Source of the DNA: an uncultured Flavobacteriaceae bacterium
Lineage (GTDB): Bacteria > Bacteroidota > Bacteroidia > Flavobacteriales > Flavobacteriaceae
Length of the DNA: 64,000 nt
Direction of reading: 5' to 3'
Assembly (NCBI GenBank): GCA_947500575.1
Contig: CANMSI010000001.1
Coordinates: forward strand, 62,001-126,000
Part shown: positions 1 through 8,678 of the stretch, piece after piece
Layout of the letters: every line of letters starts with the position of its first letter
Numbering within the stretch: position 1 is the stretch's first letter
Program-made: the position numbers and the translations under genes
The notes under the pieces: model-generated
Databases searched by the model: none
What the model was told of the DNA's origin: nothing
What the model saw: only the letters and a program-made list of their open reading frames with translations

Positions 1-1
1 G

Positions 2-418
2 CATGATGATGCAGATGATGTTTTGCAAAATACTTTTATCAAAGTATATAAAAATATAAAAGGTTTTAAAGGAGATAGTAAACTATACTCATGGATGTAT
101 AGAATTGCCACCAATGAAGCTTTAAATTTTCTAAAATCTAAGTCAAGAAAACTTGGGCTTAGTAGTGAAGCTTTGCAAGAAAAAACACTTACTAATTTAG
201 AAGCAGATGTATATTTTGAAGGAGATGAAATTCAATTAAAATTGCAGCAGGCGATTGCAAAATTGCCAGAAAAACAAAAATTAGTTTTTAATATGAAATA
301 TTTTGAGGAAATGAAATATGAAGAAATTTCCGAAATATTACAAACCTCAGTAGGAGGACTAAAAGCATCCTACCATATTGCGGTAAAAAAACTAGAAAGC
401 TATTTAATAGAAAACTAA
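2..418 (+). CDS. ECF-type RNA polymerase sigma-70 factor (5' partial)
   Basis: The gene is cut by the left window edge; the reading frame is open from base 2, so the apparent TTG at 23 is internal. The visible N-terminal part has the sigma region 2 pattern: an acidic stretch, then QNTFIKVYKN and LYSWMYRIATNEALNFLK, which in this family contacts core polymerase and the -10 DNA. The C-terminal half (KLPEKQKLVFNMKYFEEMKYEEISEIL, then GGLKASYHIAVKKL) is a region 4 helix-turn-helix that would bind the -35 element. It is followed after one base by a membrane protein of anti-sigma type, the usual arrangement for an extracytoplasmic-function sigma factor held inactive at the membrane. The stimulus cannot be read from the sequence. 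Confidence 0.93.
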   Translation, partial: HDDADDVLQNTFIKVYKNIKGFKGDSKLYSWMYRIATNEALNFLKSKSRKLGLSSEALQEKTLTNLEADVYFEGDEIQLKLQQAIAKLPEKQKLVFNMKYFEEMKYEEISEILQTSVGGLKASYHIAVKKLESYLIEN

Positions 419-419
419 T

Positions 420-944
420 ATGGCAACGGATTATAAACAAGGTTTTAAAGCCCCTGAGGGTTATTTCGAAAGTTTTGGAGATCGATTAAAAGATCGAATG
501 AACCAAGAAATAACCAAGCTTCCTAAAACAGATGGTTTTAAGGAACCAGAGGGTTATTTGGATACTTTAGATGCCAAAATCTTAGCTGCTGTAAAAGAGG
601 AAGAGACCAAGCTTATTCGCCTTCCTTGGTATCGTAATTATTATACCGCAGTAGCAGCAGTAGCAGCTATTTTCTTAATTGCAATTGGCTTACAGTTTAA
701 TGGCAGCTCCAAAGCGGTTACATTTGACCAACTATTAAGTGATCTAAGCGATACTGATATTGAAACCTATTTTGAAAATAATGATTTAGAGCTTAGTTCT
801 TACGAAATAGCAGAAGTCTTGCCAGTAGATGAATTGGAATTGGATGCTGTTTTAGAAAAAGGTTTTAGCGAAACCAATTTATTTGAATACCTAGATAACA
901 CCATAGAAGATTTTGACGATTTAAACCTAGAAGATGATGAATAA
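420..944 (+). CDS. single-pass membrane protein, probable anti-sigma factor
   Basis: The ATG lies one base after the sigma-factor stop, so the two are almost certainly co-transcribed and co-translated. The protein has an N-terminal cytoplasmic part with two related short motifs (FKAPEGYFES and FKEPEGYLDT), one transmembrane helix at about residues 74-92 (AVAAVAAIFLIAIGL), and a very acidic C-terminal tail rich in D and E. This is the common layout of flavobacterial proteins encoded beside ECF sigma factors. I infer that the cytoplasmic part binds the sigma factor and the tail acts in the periplasm. No zinc-binding HxxxCxxC anti-sigma motif is present, so it is not a ZAS-type anti-sigma factor. 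Confidence 0.6.
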   Translation: MATDYKQGFKAPEGYFESFGDRLKDRMNQEITKLPKTDGFKEPEGYLDTLDAKILAAVKEEETKLIRLPWYRNYYTAVAAVAAIFLIAIGLQFNGSSKAVTFDQLLSDLSDTDIETYFENNDLELSSYEIAEVLPVDELELDAVLEKGFSETNLFEYLDNTIEDFDDLNLEDDE

Positions 945-1383
945 AAAATATACCCTTTTAATACTAATTGTAACACTATTTGTTAGTTCATTTACCTATG
1001 GACAGCGCAAGCCAGATAGAGAACGGATTAAGACCTTAAAAATAGCGTATATCACCGAACGATTAGACCTGAGTACCAAGGAAGCTGAAGCATTTTGGCC
1101 TATTTATAATAAACATGAGGCAACTATGGACGCTTTGCGAAAAAGAGAAAGAACGCAAATAAGAGGCAAAAGAGTAGATATAGCAAGTTTATCGGAAAAG
1201 GAAGCAGAAACCATGTTGAATAAAATGCTTGTCATAGAACAAGAAAAAAGTGACGAATTAATAGGTTTTATTCAAAATGTAAGCACGGTATTGTCTGCCC
1301 AAAAAACCCTTAGCCTTGTGAAAGCAGAGGAAGATTTCAAAAGACGCTTATTAAAAGAAATGAGGTCCAAAAGAAGAAATTAA
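934..1383 (+). CDS. small exported helical protein, Spy/CpxP-like
   Basis: The start overlaps the end of the preceding gene by 11 bases; a second ATG three bases on (937) is equally possible. A signal peptide covers about residues 1-23, ending SSFTYGQ. The mature part is charged and helical (ITERLDLSTKEAEAFWPIYN, later LLKEMRSKRRN). The pattern DLSTKEAEAFWPIY is typical of small periplasmic proteins found beside ECF sigma genes in Bacteroidota and is loosely similar to the Spy/CpxP envelope-stress chaperones. I infer that it is a target or feedback component of the sigma/anti-sigma pair. The family assignment is tentative, but the export and the operon placement are clear. Confidence 0.55.
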   Translation: MMNKKYTLLILIVTLFVSSFTYGQRKPDRERIKTLKIAYITERLDLSTKEAEAFWPIYNKHEATMDALRKRERTQIRGKRVDIASLSEKEAETMLNKMLVIEQEKSDELIGFIQNVSTVLSAQKTLSLVKAEEDFKRRLLKEMRSKRRN

Positions 1384-1386
1384 GTA

Positions 1387-2415
1387 TTATTTAAATACCA
1401 GCTTAGCTACTTTATTCTTGCCTGCGGCATACGCTATAGAGTCGTTTATAAACTGTAATGTGTAAAACGACTCATCCGAAAGAGTTTTCCAGCTCGCTCC
1501 CTTATTGTTAGAATATGAGATCCCTGTAAATCCGATAGCTACCATATCTTGTCCTCCAGAATGAGGAACAAATTGTATACAACTTTTATAACCAGGAGAC
1601 ATTTCATTAGCAATTAGTTGCCACGTTTTACCGCCATCCAATGTAATTGCCTTATTCGCATGTTTCTTTTCCGGTGCAGTGTAATCTCCTCCAATGACCA
1701 CCCCTAAGTTTTCATTGTAAAAGTCGATAGAATAAATACCTTCAGCGGCTCCTTTTTGAATCACAGGAGTATTAAAAATTTCCCAACTAAGCCCTTTATC
1801 TGCCGAAAAGTAGATTCTACTACTGGTGGTAGCAATCCACGTATTGTTTCCCTTAATTTCTATATTGGTATTACTAGCGGCAAAAGCCCCTTCCCCTTCA
1901 GTAGCTATAGGTAAATTGGTACAGGCTAATTTTTCCCATGTATCCCCGCCATCTCTAGTAATTATAATAGACAAACAGCCGTTCATACTATCTCCAACGG
2001 CAATGCCTTCTTGATCATTCCAAAATTTCATAGCATCATAAAATACTCCATCTCCTTCTTCCCGATACACCAATTCCATACTTCCTTCATCTCCTGTTTT
2101 GTACAATAATGCTGGGCTAGCAACCGATAACATAAAAAAATGTGAATTCGTATGGGCTACTGCTCTATATTGCGGTATTATGGTATCATACAGTTGGGTA
2201 TTGGTTTTAACTATATCGGTATCCAGATTTACTTGTCCGTAAATTCCATTGCTCCCGGCAAAAGCCACACTGTAATCCATAATTTCCAAAGCACGGATAC
2301 TTACCGAATCTACATATAAGGTTTTAACGGTTACGCTATTAAACTGATGAGATTTTTCTTCCTCAGTACAGGAAGCCAAGAAGAGAACAACAAGAAATAG
2401 AAATAAATATCGCAT
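1387..2415 (-). CDS. BNR/Ycf48-like repeat lipoprotein
   Basis: The N-terminus is a lipoprotein signal with the lipobox FLASC (Cys16), so the protein should be anchored in the envelope. The body is a predicted beta-propeller. BNR-type Asp-box motifs recur (DGGDTWEKL, DKGLSWEIF, DGGKTWQLI, NKGASWKTL) with spacing typical of sialidase-like and Ycf48-like propellers. Asp-boxes are structural turns, so they show the fold and not an enzyme activity; I see no sialidase catalytic set. The gene converges on the small exported gene with only three bases between the stop codons, and it is divergent from rsmB. Ligand and role are unknown. Confidence 0.75.
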   Translation of the reverse strand: MRYLFLFLVVLFLASCTEEEKSHQFNSVTVKTLYVDSVSIRALEIMDYSVAFAGSNGIYGQVNLDTDIVKTNTQLYDTIIPQYRAVAHTNSHFFMLSVASPALLYKTGDEGSMELVYREEGDGVFYDAMKFWNDQEGIAVGDSMNGCLSIIITRDGGDTWEKLACTNLPIATEGEGAFAASNTNIEIKGNNTWIATTSSRIYFSADKGLSWEIFNTPVIQKGAAEGIYSIDFYNENLGVVIGGDYTAPEKKHANKAITLDGGKTWQLIANEMSPGYKSCIQFVPHSGGQDMVAIGFTGISYSNNKGASWKTLSDESFYTLQFINDSIAYAAGKNKVAKLVFK

Positions 2416-2459
2416 ATTACAAATTTGAACAAAAATAAAAGGATTCTTGCTTAATGAAC

Positions 2460-2467
2460 TACCTTTG
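2460..2467 (+). promoter_or_regulatory. Bacteroidota -7 promoter element of rsmB
   Basis: TACCTTTG is an exact match to the Bacteroidota primary-sigma -7 consensus TAnnTTTG, 18 bases before the rsmB ATG. No TTTG sits at the preferred -33 spacing; a TTG at 2447-2449 is too close. The -7 call is good, and the full promoter is inferred. Confidence 0.5.
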
Positions 2468-2485
2468 CAATCTTAATTTTTTATA

Positions 2486-3712
2486 ATGCGATTACATAGA
2501 AATCTAGTCTTTGCGGTAATAGATGCACTTAACCTTATTTTTAATGAAGGGGAATATGCGGATAAAGTAGTAGAGAAAGTGCTAAAATTTGACAAACGCT
2601 GGGGCTCTAGAGATCGTGGCTTCATTGCTGAAACTACCTATGAAATAGTACGTTGGAAGAGACTATATACCGAAATTGCTGAAGTAAAAGCTCCTTTTAG
2701 CAGACCTAATTTATTTCGCCTTTTTGTGGTTTGGGCCGTTTTACGAGGAATAGAAATTCCAGATTGGAAGCAAATTGAGCCCATACCTGCTAGAAGAATC
2801 AAAGGGCGATTTGATGAACTCTCTAAAATTAGAAAGTTTAAAGAGTCTATTCCAGATTGGTTGGACGAATTAGGAATGCAGGCGTTGGGTGAAAAAAAAT
2901 GGAGTTCAGAAATTCAGGCCTTGAATCAGCAAGCATCTGTGGTACTCCGCGCCAATACATTAAAAACATCCAAAGAAAAACTTCGCAAAAGTTTATTGGA
3001 AGAAGATATTGATGCAACAATTCTCAAGGGGTATACGAATGCGCTGCAGTTGAAGCAACGCGGAAATGTCTTTAAAACAGAGATCTTTCAAAAGGGATGG
3101 TTTGAAGTCCAAGATGCCTCTTCCCAGCTAGTTGCCCCATTCCTAGAGATACAACCAGGGCAACGAGTTATAGATACATGTGCTGGTGCGGGTGGTAAAA
3201 CCCTACATCTTGCTGCTTTAATGGAAAACAAAGGACAACTAATTGCCTTAGATATTTATGGGAACAAGTTAAAGGAGTTAAAACGACGCGCTAAGCGAGG
3301 AGGAGCACACAATATTGAAACTAGAGAGATTAACTCTACCAAAGTAATTAAAAAACTGCACCGAAGTGCCGATAGAGTGCTCATAGATGCCCCTTGCACT
3401 GGCTTAGGAGTACTGCGAAGAAATCCTGATGCCAAATGGAAATTGCAGCCAGATTTTCTAGAGAAAATTACCAATACTCAAGAACAAATATTAAGAGATT
3501 ATAGCAAGATGGTAAAAGAGGGCGGAAAAATGGTCTACGCCACCTGCTCTATCCTACCCCAAGAGAATTCTGAACAAGTATCAAAATTTTTGAGCTCTGA
3601 AGAAGGAAAAGATTTTAGTTTAGAAAAAGAAAAAAATATTTATGCCTCTACTAGTGGCTTTGATGGTTTTTACATGGCATTATTGAGTCGTAAAAAGGAC
3701 CAAAATAAGTAG
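2486..3712 (+). CDS. rsmB: 16S rRNA (cytosine-5) methyltransferase, RsmB/NOP2/Sun family
   Basis: This is an S-adenosylmethionine-dependent RNA m5C methyltransferase. The N-terminal ~110 residues are helical and resemble the NusB-like domain of RsmB (RDRGFIAETTYEIVRWKR). The C-terminal half is the catalytic Rossmann domain: the SAM loop DTCAGAGGKTLHLA, the acidic strand LIALDIYGNKL, DAPCTGLG with Cys304 (product-release cysteine) and YATCSILPQEN with Cys354 (nucleophile). Both family cysteines are present, so the enzyme should be active. At 408 aa it is close to the usual RsmB length. It stands alone, with a -7 promoter box just upstream and purL 140 bases downstream. The choice between RsmB and RsmF rests on the N-terminal domain and is the less certain part. 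Confidence 0.85.
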   Translation: MRLHRNLVFAVIDALNLIFNEGEYADKVVEKVLKFDKRWGSRDRGFIAETTYEIVRWKRLYTEIAEVKAPFSRPNLFRLFVVWAVLRGIEIPDWKQIEPIPARRIKGRFDELSKIRKFKESIPDWLDELGMQALGEKKWSSEIQALNQQASVVLRANTLKTSKEKLRKSLLEEDIDATILKGYTNALQLKQRGNVFKTEIFQKGWFEVQDASSQLVAPFLEIQPGQRVIDTCAGAGGKTLHLAALMENKGQLIALDIYGNKLKELKRRAKRGGAHNIETREINSTKVIKKLHRSADRVLIDAPCTGLGVLRRNPDAKWKLQPDFLEKITNTQEQILRDYSKMVKEGGKMVYATCSILPQENSEQVSKFLSSEEGKDFSLEKEKNIYASTSGFDGFYMALLSRKKDQNK

Positions 3713-3767
3713 CATTTCGATCTATTTGGTATTACATAAGTAATCAACAATTGAATGCAAAAACTGT

Positions 3768-3788
3768 TAGAAACTGTCTTCGTTTCTA
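3768..3788 (+). terminator. weak hairpin between rsmB and purL
   Basis: TAGAAAC (3768-3774) and GTTTCTA (3782-3788) form a 7-bp stem with a 7-base loop. No T-tract follows, so this is a poor intrinsic terminator. It lies 25 bases before the purL -7 box and may be incidental or regulatory. Confidence 0.25.
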
Positions 3789-3812
3789 TTCCCAAAAACC
3801 ACTTTAAAAATG

Positions 3813-3820
3813 TAAATTTG
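3813..3820 (+). promoter_or_regulatory. Bacteroidota -7 promoter element of purL
   Basis: TAAATTTG matches TAnnTTTG exactly and lies 33 bases before the purL ATG. No convincing -33 TTTG is present at the expected spacing. Confidence 0.45.
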
Positions 3821-3852
3821 TGCTTTGATAATTAAAACAAGCTATCTATTCA

Positions 3853-6800
3853 ATGATTCATTTTTTTGGAGACTTAAGCACAGAAGTTTTTGCAGTAGAG
3901 ACCAAGCAAGAATTTTCACAAGAAAACATAGAAAAACTTAGCTGGTTGTTTGGCAACCAACCCAAAATAAAAGCGGCGTCCTTAGACGCCTTTTTTGTTG
4001 GCCCTAGGGCAGCTATGATTACCCCGTGGAGTACCAATGCAACGGAAATTACCCAAAATATGGGGGTTAGTGGAATTATTCGAATTGAAAAGTTTGAGGT
4101 AGTAAGCAATGACTATACCGACTTTGACCCCATGCTTTTTGAAAAATACAAGGGGTTATCGCAAGATATTTTTACTGTAGATAGTCAACCAGAACCCATC
4201 TTAGAAATTGAAAATATTGCCGCCTATAATGAAAAGGAAGGATTAGCATTAAATGAGGAGGAAATAGACTATCTAAAAGGAGTATCAGAAAAAATAGGAC
4301 GCAAGTTAACAGATTCGGAAGTTTTCGGATTTAGTCAGGTAAACTCAGAGCATTGCCGTCATAAGATTTTTAACGGCACTTTCGTGATAGATGGAAAAGA
4401 AATGCCTACTTCTCTTTTCAAACTCATCAAGAAAACTTCGCAAGAAAACCCCAATACAATTGTTTCCGCCTATAAAGACAATGTTGCTTTTATAGAAGGT
4501 CCGGAAGTGGTACAATTTGCTCCAAAGAGTGCAGATAAACCCGATTTTTATGAAGAGACTTCGTTTGAATCTGTTATTTCTTTAAAGGCCGAAACACATA
4601 ATTTCCCTACAACGGTAGAACCTTTTAACGGTGCTGCAACAGGCTCGGGAGGGGAAATTAGAGATCGACTTGCAGGTGGTAAAGGCTCTTTGCCTCTTGC
4701 AGGTACCGCAGTTTATATGACCTCCTACTCACGTTTGGAAGAGAACAGACGATGGGAAAACGCCATGCTAGAACGCCCATGGTTATACCAAACCCCTATG
4801 GATATATTAATAAAGGCTTCTAATGGAGCTTCCGATTTTGGGAATAAATTTGGACAACCACTTATTGCAGGTTCTGTACTTACTTTTGAGCATAGTGAAA
4901 ATGATCGCAGATTGGGTTATGATAAAGTTATTATGCAAGCCGGAGGAATTGGGTATGGCAAGGCAGAGCAAGCATTAAAAGACACCCCAAAAGACGGGGA
5001 TAAGATTGTAATTCTAGGAGGAGATAATTACAGAATAGGAATGGGAGGTGCCGCGGTTTCCAGCGCTGATACTGGAGAGTTTGGTGCCGTTATAGAACTA
5101 AATGCTATTCAACGTTCCAATCCAGAAATGCAAAAACGTGCTTCGAACGCCATACGTGGCATGGTAGAAAACGATATAAATCCTATTGTATCTATTCACG
5201 ATCACGGTGCTGGTGGGCACCTTAATTGTCTTTCAGAGTTGGTAGAGGATACAGGAGGACTCATAGACCTTGATAAATTACCCGTAGGCGATCCTACCCT
5301 CTCTGCGAAAGAGATTATTGGAAATGAATCTCAAGAGCGAATGGGATTGGTGATTGGAGAACAAGATATTGCGCTTTTAAAACGCATAGCGGAAAGAGAA
5401 CGCTCCCCAATGTATGAAGTAGGTGATGTAACAACAGACGATCGGTTTACCTTCAAATCTAAAACCAAAGGAGATACTCCAATGGATTTAGCCCTTTCAG
5501 ATATGTTTGGAAGTTCTCCGAAAACCATAATGACAGACACTACGATTCGAAGAAATTATGCGGATCCAGATTACTCTTTGGAAAATTTTCATGAATATCT
5601 GGAGCAAGTACTGCAATTAGAAGCAGTAGCTTGTAAAGACTGGCTCACCAATAAAGTAGACCGTTGTGTAGGAGGGCGGGTAGCCAAACAACAATGTGTG
5701 GGTCCTTTACAGCTTCCGTTAAATAATTGTGGGGTAATGGCCCTAGATTTTAAAGGGAAAGAAGGTGTAGCAACCTCTATAGGCCACTCCCCCATTTCTG
5801 GTTTAATTGATCCGGTTGCTGGCAGTAGAAATAGTATTACAGAAGCCTTGACCAATATTATTTGGGCACCTTTAAAAGATGGATTGGCAAGCGTCTCTCT
5901 TTCTGCAAATTGGATGTGGCCTTGCAAAAATGAAGGAGAAGATGCACGTCTCTATGAAGCTGTAAAAGCCATTTCAGACTTTTCTATAGGATTGGGGATA
6001 AATGTTCCAACAGGAAAAGATTCCCTGTCAATGAAACAGAAGTACAAAGATGGAGATATCTTATCTCCAGGTACAGTTATTATATCTGCAGGGGCTAATT
6101 GTGATGATATTACAAAAATTGTAGAACCTGTTCTTCAAAAGGATGGTGGTGATATTTATTATATCAATCTGTCACAAGACGCCTATAAATTGGGAGGTTC
6201 TTCCTTCTCTCAAATTAGAAATGCCATCGGTACGGAAGCACCAACGGTACGAAGTGCTGCATACCTAAAAACAGTTTTTAATACACTTCAAAACCTTATT
6301 AGAAAAGGACATATTGTAGCCGGACACGATGTAGCTTCTGGCGGACTGATAACAACATTATTAGAAATGTGTTTTGCAGATTTGGATTTAGGAGCTACTA
6401 TTGATTTGTCCCTTTTGGAAGAGCAAGACACCATTAAAGTCCTATTTGCGGAAAACGCCGGACTTGTATTCCAAGTGGCAAATGCAGAGGCATCTCGCCT
6501 ATTAGATGGAGCAGGTATTACAGCAATAAAAATTGGAACCGTTCGTAGAGAAGCTACTTTGAAGATACAGAATCACGGGGTTGAAATGGGCTTAAACATA
6601 GCATCCCTAAGAGATACTTGGTACCGTACTTCTTATTTGCTAGATCAAAAACAAACCGCAAATAATTTGGCAACGGATCGTTTTACTAATTATAAGAATC
6701 AACCACTTCAATATAATTTTCCAAAGGATTTTACCGGTGTTCTTCCTGCCCGTTCTTCTAGCCGACCCAAGGCAGCAATTTTAAGGGAAAAAGGCAGCAA

Positions 6801-7524
6801 TTCTGAACGTGAAATGGCCAATGCCATGTTCATGGCAGGTTTTGAGGTGAAGGATGTACACATGACAGATTTAATATCTGGAAGAGAAACCTTAGAAGAT
6901 ATTCAATTCATTGGAGCGGTAGGCGGCTTCTCTAATTCGGATGTTTTAGGAAGTGCCAAAGGATGGGCCGGCGCTTTTAAATACAACGAAAAAGCAAACA
7001 AAGCTTTAAAAGACTTCTTCGCAAGACCAGATACCTTATCCGTTGGTATTTGTAACGGTTGCCAACTCTTTATGGAATTAGACCTTATTAATCCAGATCA
7101 TACGGAGCATGGTAAAATGACTTATAATGATTCTCATAAACATGAGAGCAGTTTTACTTCAGTGCAAATTCAGAAAAATAATTCTGTTATGTTATCTTCT
7201 TTAGAAGGAGCAAATTTAGGAGTTTGGATTTCACATGGCGAAGGGAAATTTTATTTACCTTTAGAAGAAAGTCAATATGATATCGTTGCGACCTATGGCT
7301 ATGAAGGCTACCCTTCTAACCCAAATGGAAGTGACTATAATACTGCTATGTTATGTGATGCTACTGGCAGACACTTGGTAACAATGCCGCATATAGAACG
7401 TTCTACATTCCCTTGGAACTGGGCGCACTACCCTGCGGGTAGAGCTGATGAAGTATCACCATGGTTACAGGCCTTTGTAAATGCTAAGGAATGGATTTTA
7501 CAAAACAATAATTTAAAAAAGTAA
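3853..7524 (+). CDS. purL: phosphoribosylformylglycinamidine synthase, single-chain
   Basis: It catalyses ATP-dependent conversion of FGAR plus glutamine to FGAM in step 4 of purine synthesis, in the cytoplasm. At 1223 aa it is the long form with all three parts fused, as in Proteobacteria and Bacteroidota, not the PurS/PurL/PurQ complex. It has an N-terminal PurS-like part, the AIRS-type synthetase core (NSEHCRHKIFNG; AETHNFPTTVEPFNGAATGSGG; HDHGAGGHLNCLSE) duplicated over about residues 200-960, and a C-terminal class I glutaminase from about 980. The glutaminase triad is complete: Cys1067 in GICNGC, and His1180 and Glu1182 in HIERS. A -7 promoter box precedes it. The next gene starts six bases after the stop and may be read through. 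Confidence 0.97.
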   Translation: MIHFFGDLSTEVFAVETKQEFSQENIEKLSWLFGNQPKIKAASLDAFFVGPRAAMITPWSTNATEITQNMGVSGIIRIEKFEVVSNDYTDFDPMLFEKYKGLSQDIFTVDSQPEPILEIENIAAYNEKEGLALNEEEIDYLKGVSEKIGRKLTDSEVFGFSQVNSEHCRHKIFNGTFVIDGKEMPTSLFKLIKKTSQENPNTIVSAYKDNVAFIEGPEVVQFAPKSADKPDFYEETSFESVISLKAETHNFPTTVEPFNGAATGSGGEIRDRLAGGKGSLPLAGTAVYMTSYSRLEENRRWENAMLERPWLYQTPMDILIKASNGASDFGNKFGQPLIAGSVLTFEHSENDRRLGYDKVIMQAGGIGYGKAEQALKDTPKDGDKIVILGGDNYRIGMGGAAVSSADTGEFGAVIELNAIQRSNPEMQKRASNAIRGMVENDINPIVSIHDHGAGGHLNCLSELVEDTGGLIDLDKLPVGDPTLSAKEIIGNESQERMGLVIGEQDIALLKRIAERERSPMYEVGDVTTDDRFTFKSKTKGDTPMDLALSDMFGSSPKTIMTDTTIRRNYADPDYSLENFHEYLEQVLQLEAVACKDWLTNKVDRCVGGRVAKQQCVGPLQLPLNNCGVMALDFKGKEGVATSIGHSPISGLIDPVAGSRNSITEALTNIIWAPLKDGLASVSLSANWMWPCKNEGEDARLYEAVKAISDFSIGLGINVPTGKDSLSMKQKYKDGDILSPGTVIISAGANCDDITKIVEPVLQKDGGDIYYINLSQDAYKLGGSSFSQIRNAIGTEAPTVRSAAYLKTVFNTLQNLIRKGHIVAGHDVASGGLITTLLEMCFADLDLGATIDLSLLEEQDTIKVLFAENAGLVFQVANAEASRLLDGAGITAIKIGTVRREATLKIQNHGVEMGLNIASLRDTWYRTSYLLDQKQTANNLATDRFTNYKNQPLQYNFPKDFTGVLPARSSSRPKAAILREKGSNSEREMANAMFMAGFEVKDVHMTDLISGRETLEDIQFIGAVGGFSNSDVLGSAKGWAGAFKYNEKANKALKDFFARPDTLSVGICNGCQLFMELDLINPDHTEHGKMTYNDSHKHESSFTSVQIQKNNSVMLSSLEGANLGVWISHGEGKFYLPLEESQYDIVATYGYEGYPSNPNGSDYNTAMLCDATGRHLVTMPHIERSTFPWNWAHYPAGRADEVSPWLQAFVNAKEWILQNNNLKK

Positions 7525-7530
7525 GGAAGC

Positions 7531-8193
7531 ATGGAGCAACAAGATATTAGATTAAATAGGAGAAGTTTTTTACAAAAATCCGCTTTGGTTACGGCGGGGG
7601 CATTGGGCACTGGAACCCTTTTTGCATTTCCTACTGCTGCTACTGAACCTTTGGCTTTTTCCTCACAAGAAAGCGACATTAATATCTTTGGTCCAAAAGA
7701 AGGTTACACTCCTCAAATTGGCACTTTAGTTTCTATGTTGAATTGGATGCGAATGGTTATTCTTGCTCCGGTAAGAGGAATGAGTGCTAAAGACCTAGAT
7801 TATGTTCATGATGAAAATGCGAATTCTATTGGTGCCATGTTAATGCATTTAGCTGCTACAGAACGTTTTTATCAAATTCATACGCTAGAGGGAAAAAACT
7901 GGGGAGATTGGTCTAAAAAAGATCGTGATAGATGGAGTGTAGCATCGGGTCTTGGAGCAAATGCTAGAAAACAAATCAAAGGAAATGAGCTTAGTTTTTA
8001 CTTAGATGCCTTAGAAGAAGTAAGAGCGCATACCCTAGCAGAATTTGCGAATCGAGATGATGAATGGCTTCTGGCAGTTGACAAAGATTGGCCATGGGGA
8101 CCCACCAATAATTATTGTAAATGGTTTCATGTATGCGAACATGAATCTAACCATAATGGGCAATTTAAATGGATCAAAAGTAGAATTTCATAA
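7531..8193 (+). CDS. Tat-exported DinB-fold protein
   Basis: The N-terminus carries a twin-arginine signal (NRRSFLQK at residues 9-16, then a small-residue core ALVTAGALGTG), so the folded protein is probably exported, possibly with a metal bound. The rest is a DinB/YfiT-like four-helix bundle: NWMRMVILAPVRGM, GAMLMHLAATERFYQI with His106, and a C-terminal FHVCEHESNHNGQ. The histidines fit the three-His metal site of this superfamily. DinB-fold proteins are thiol transferases or metalloenzymes, and the substrate here is unknown. It starts six bases after purL and is followed ten bases later by an acetyltransferase. I see no functional link to purines. Confidence 0.8.
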   Translation: MEQQDIRLNRRSFLQKSALVTAGALGTGTLFAFPTAATEPLAFSSQESDINIFGPKEGYTPQIGTLVSMLNWMRMVILAPVRGMSAKDLDYVHDENANSIGAMLMHLAATERFYQIHTLEGKNWGDWSKKDRDRWSVASGLGANARKQIKGNELSFYLDALEEVRAHTLAEFANRDDEWLLAVDKDWPWGPTNNYCKWFHVCEHESNHNGQFKWIKSRIS

Positions 8194-8203
8194 ACATAGA
8201 TCC

Positions 8204-8662
8204 ATGAATATACGTAGCGCTACCAAAGAAGATGTTCCCTTTATAGTTGCTATGATTGCGAATGATCCACTAGGAAAACTTAGAGAGGATTATAGAGATC
8301 CTTTGCCTCTCAATTATTATGAGGCTTTTAAGCGTATTTCTGAAGATTCAAATCAGGAATTAGTAGTGATCGAAAATCAATCGCAGGAAGTAATCGGGAC
8401 TTTACAACTCAGTTTTATTCCCTATTTAACCTACCAAGGAGGTATAAGAGCCCAGATAGAAGCTGTTAGAGTCCATGCATCCTATCGTGGCAAAGGTGTT
8501 GGACAACAGCTGTTTGAATGGGCAATAGCTAAGGCGACCAAAAGAGGAGCGCATGTAGTACAGTTAACTACGGACAAAAAGCGCCCAGAGGCACTTTCTT
8601 TTTATCAAAAACTAGGATTTAAGGCATCGCATGAAGGAATGAAACTTCATCTGACGCCTTAA
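8204..8662 (+). CDS. GNAT family N-acetyltransferase
   Basis: I chose the ATG at 8204 (MNIRSATKEDVPFIVAM) over an upstream in-frame start at 8045, because the latter would overlap the DinB gene by 150 bases and the added sequence does not look like protein. At 152 aa it is a normal GNAT length. The acetyl-CoA site is clear: VRVHASYRGKGVGQQLFEWA contains the R/Q-x-x-G-x-G/A loop, followed by TTDKKRPEALSFYQKLGF, the typical motif B end. It transfers an acetyl group to an amine; the acceptor cannot be read from the sequence. It ends 16 bases from the convergent T9SS cargo gene. Confidence 0.88.
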   Translation: MNIRSATKEDVPFIVAMIANDPLGKLREDYRDPLPLNYYEAFKRISEDSNQELVVIENQSQEVIGTLQLSFIPYLTYQGGIRAQIEAVRVHASYRGKGVGQQLFEWAIAKATKRGAHVVQLTTDKKRPEALSFYQKLGFKASHEGMKLHLTP

Positions 8663-8678
8663 ACCATAAATAGCAGTA

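Noticed and set aside
3713-3852. Purine riboswitch before purL
   Set aside because: Only one short hairpin is present; no three-way junction layout or conserved core bases could be found in the 140 bases.
8045-8203. Longer N-terminus for the GNAT gene
   Set aside because: It overlaps the DinB-fold gene by 150 bases and does not resemble protein; Met at 8204 gives the standard GNAT start.
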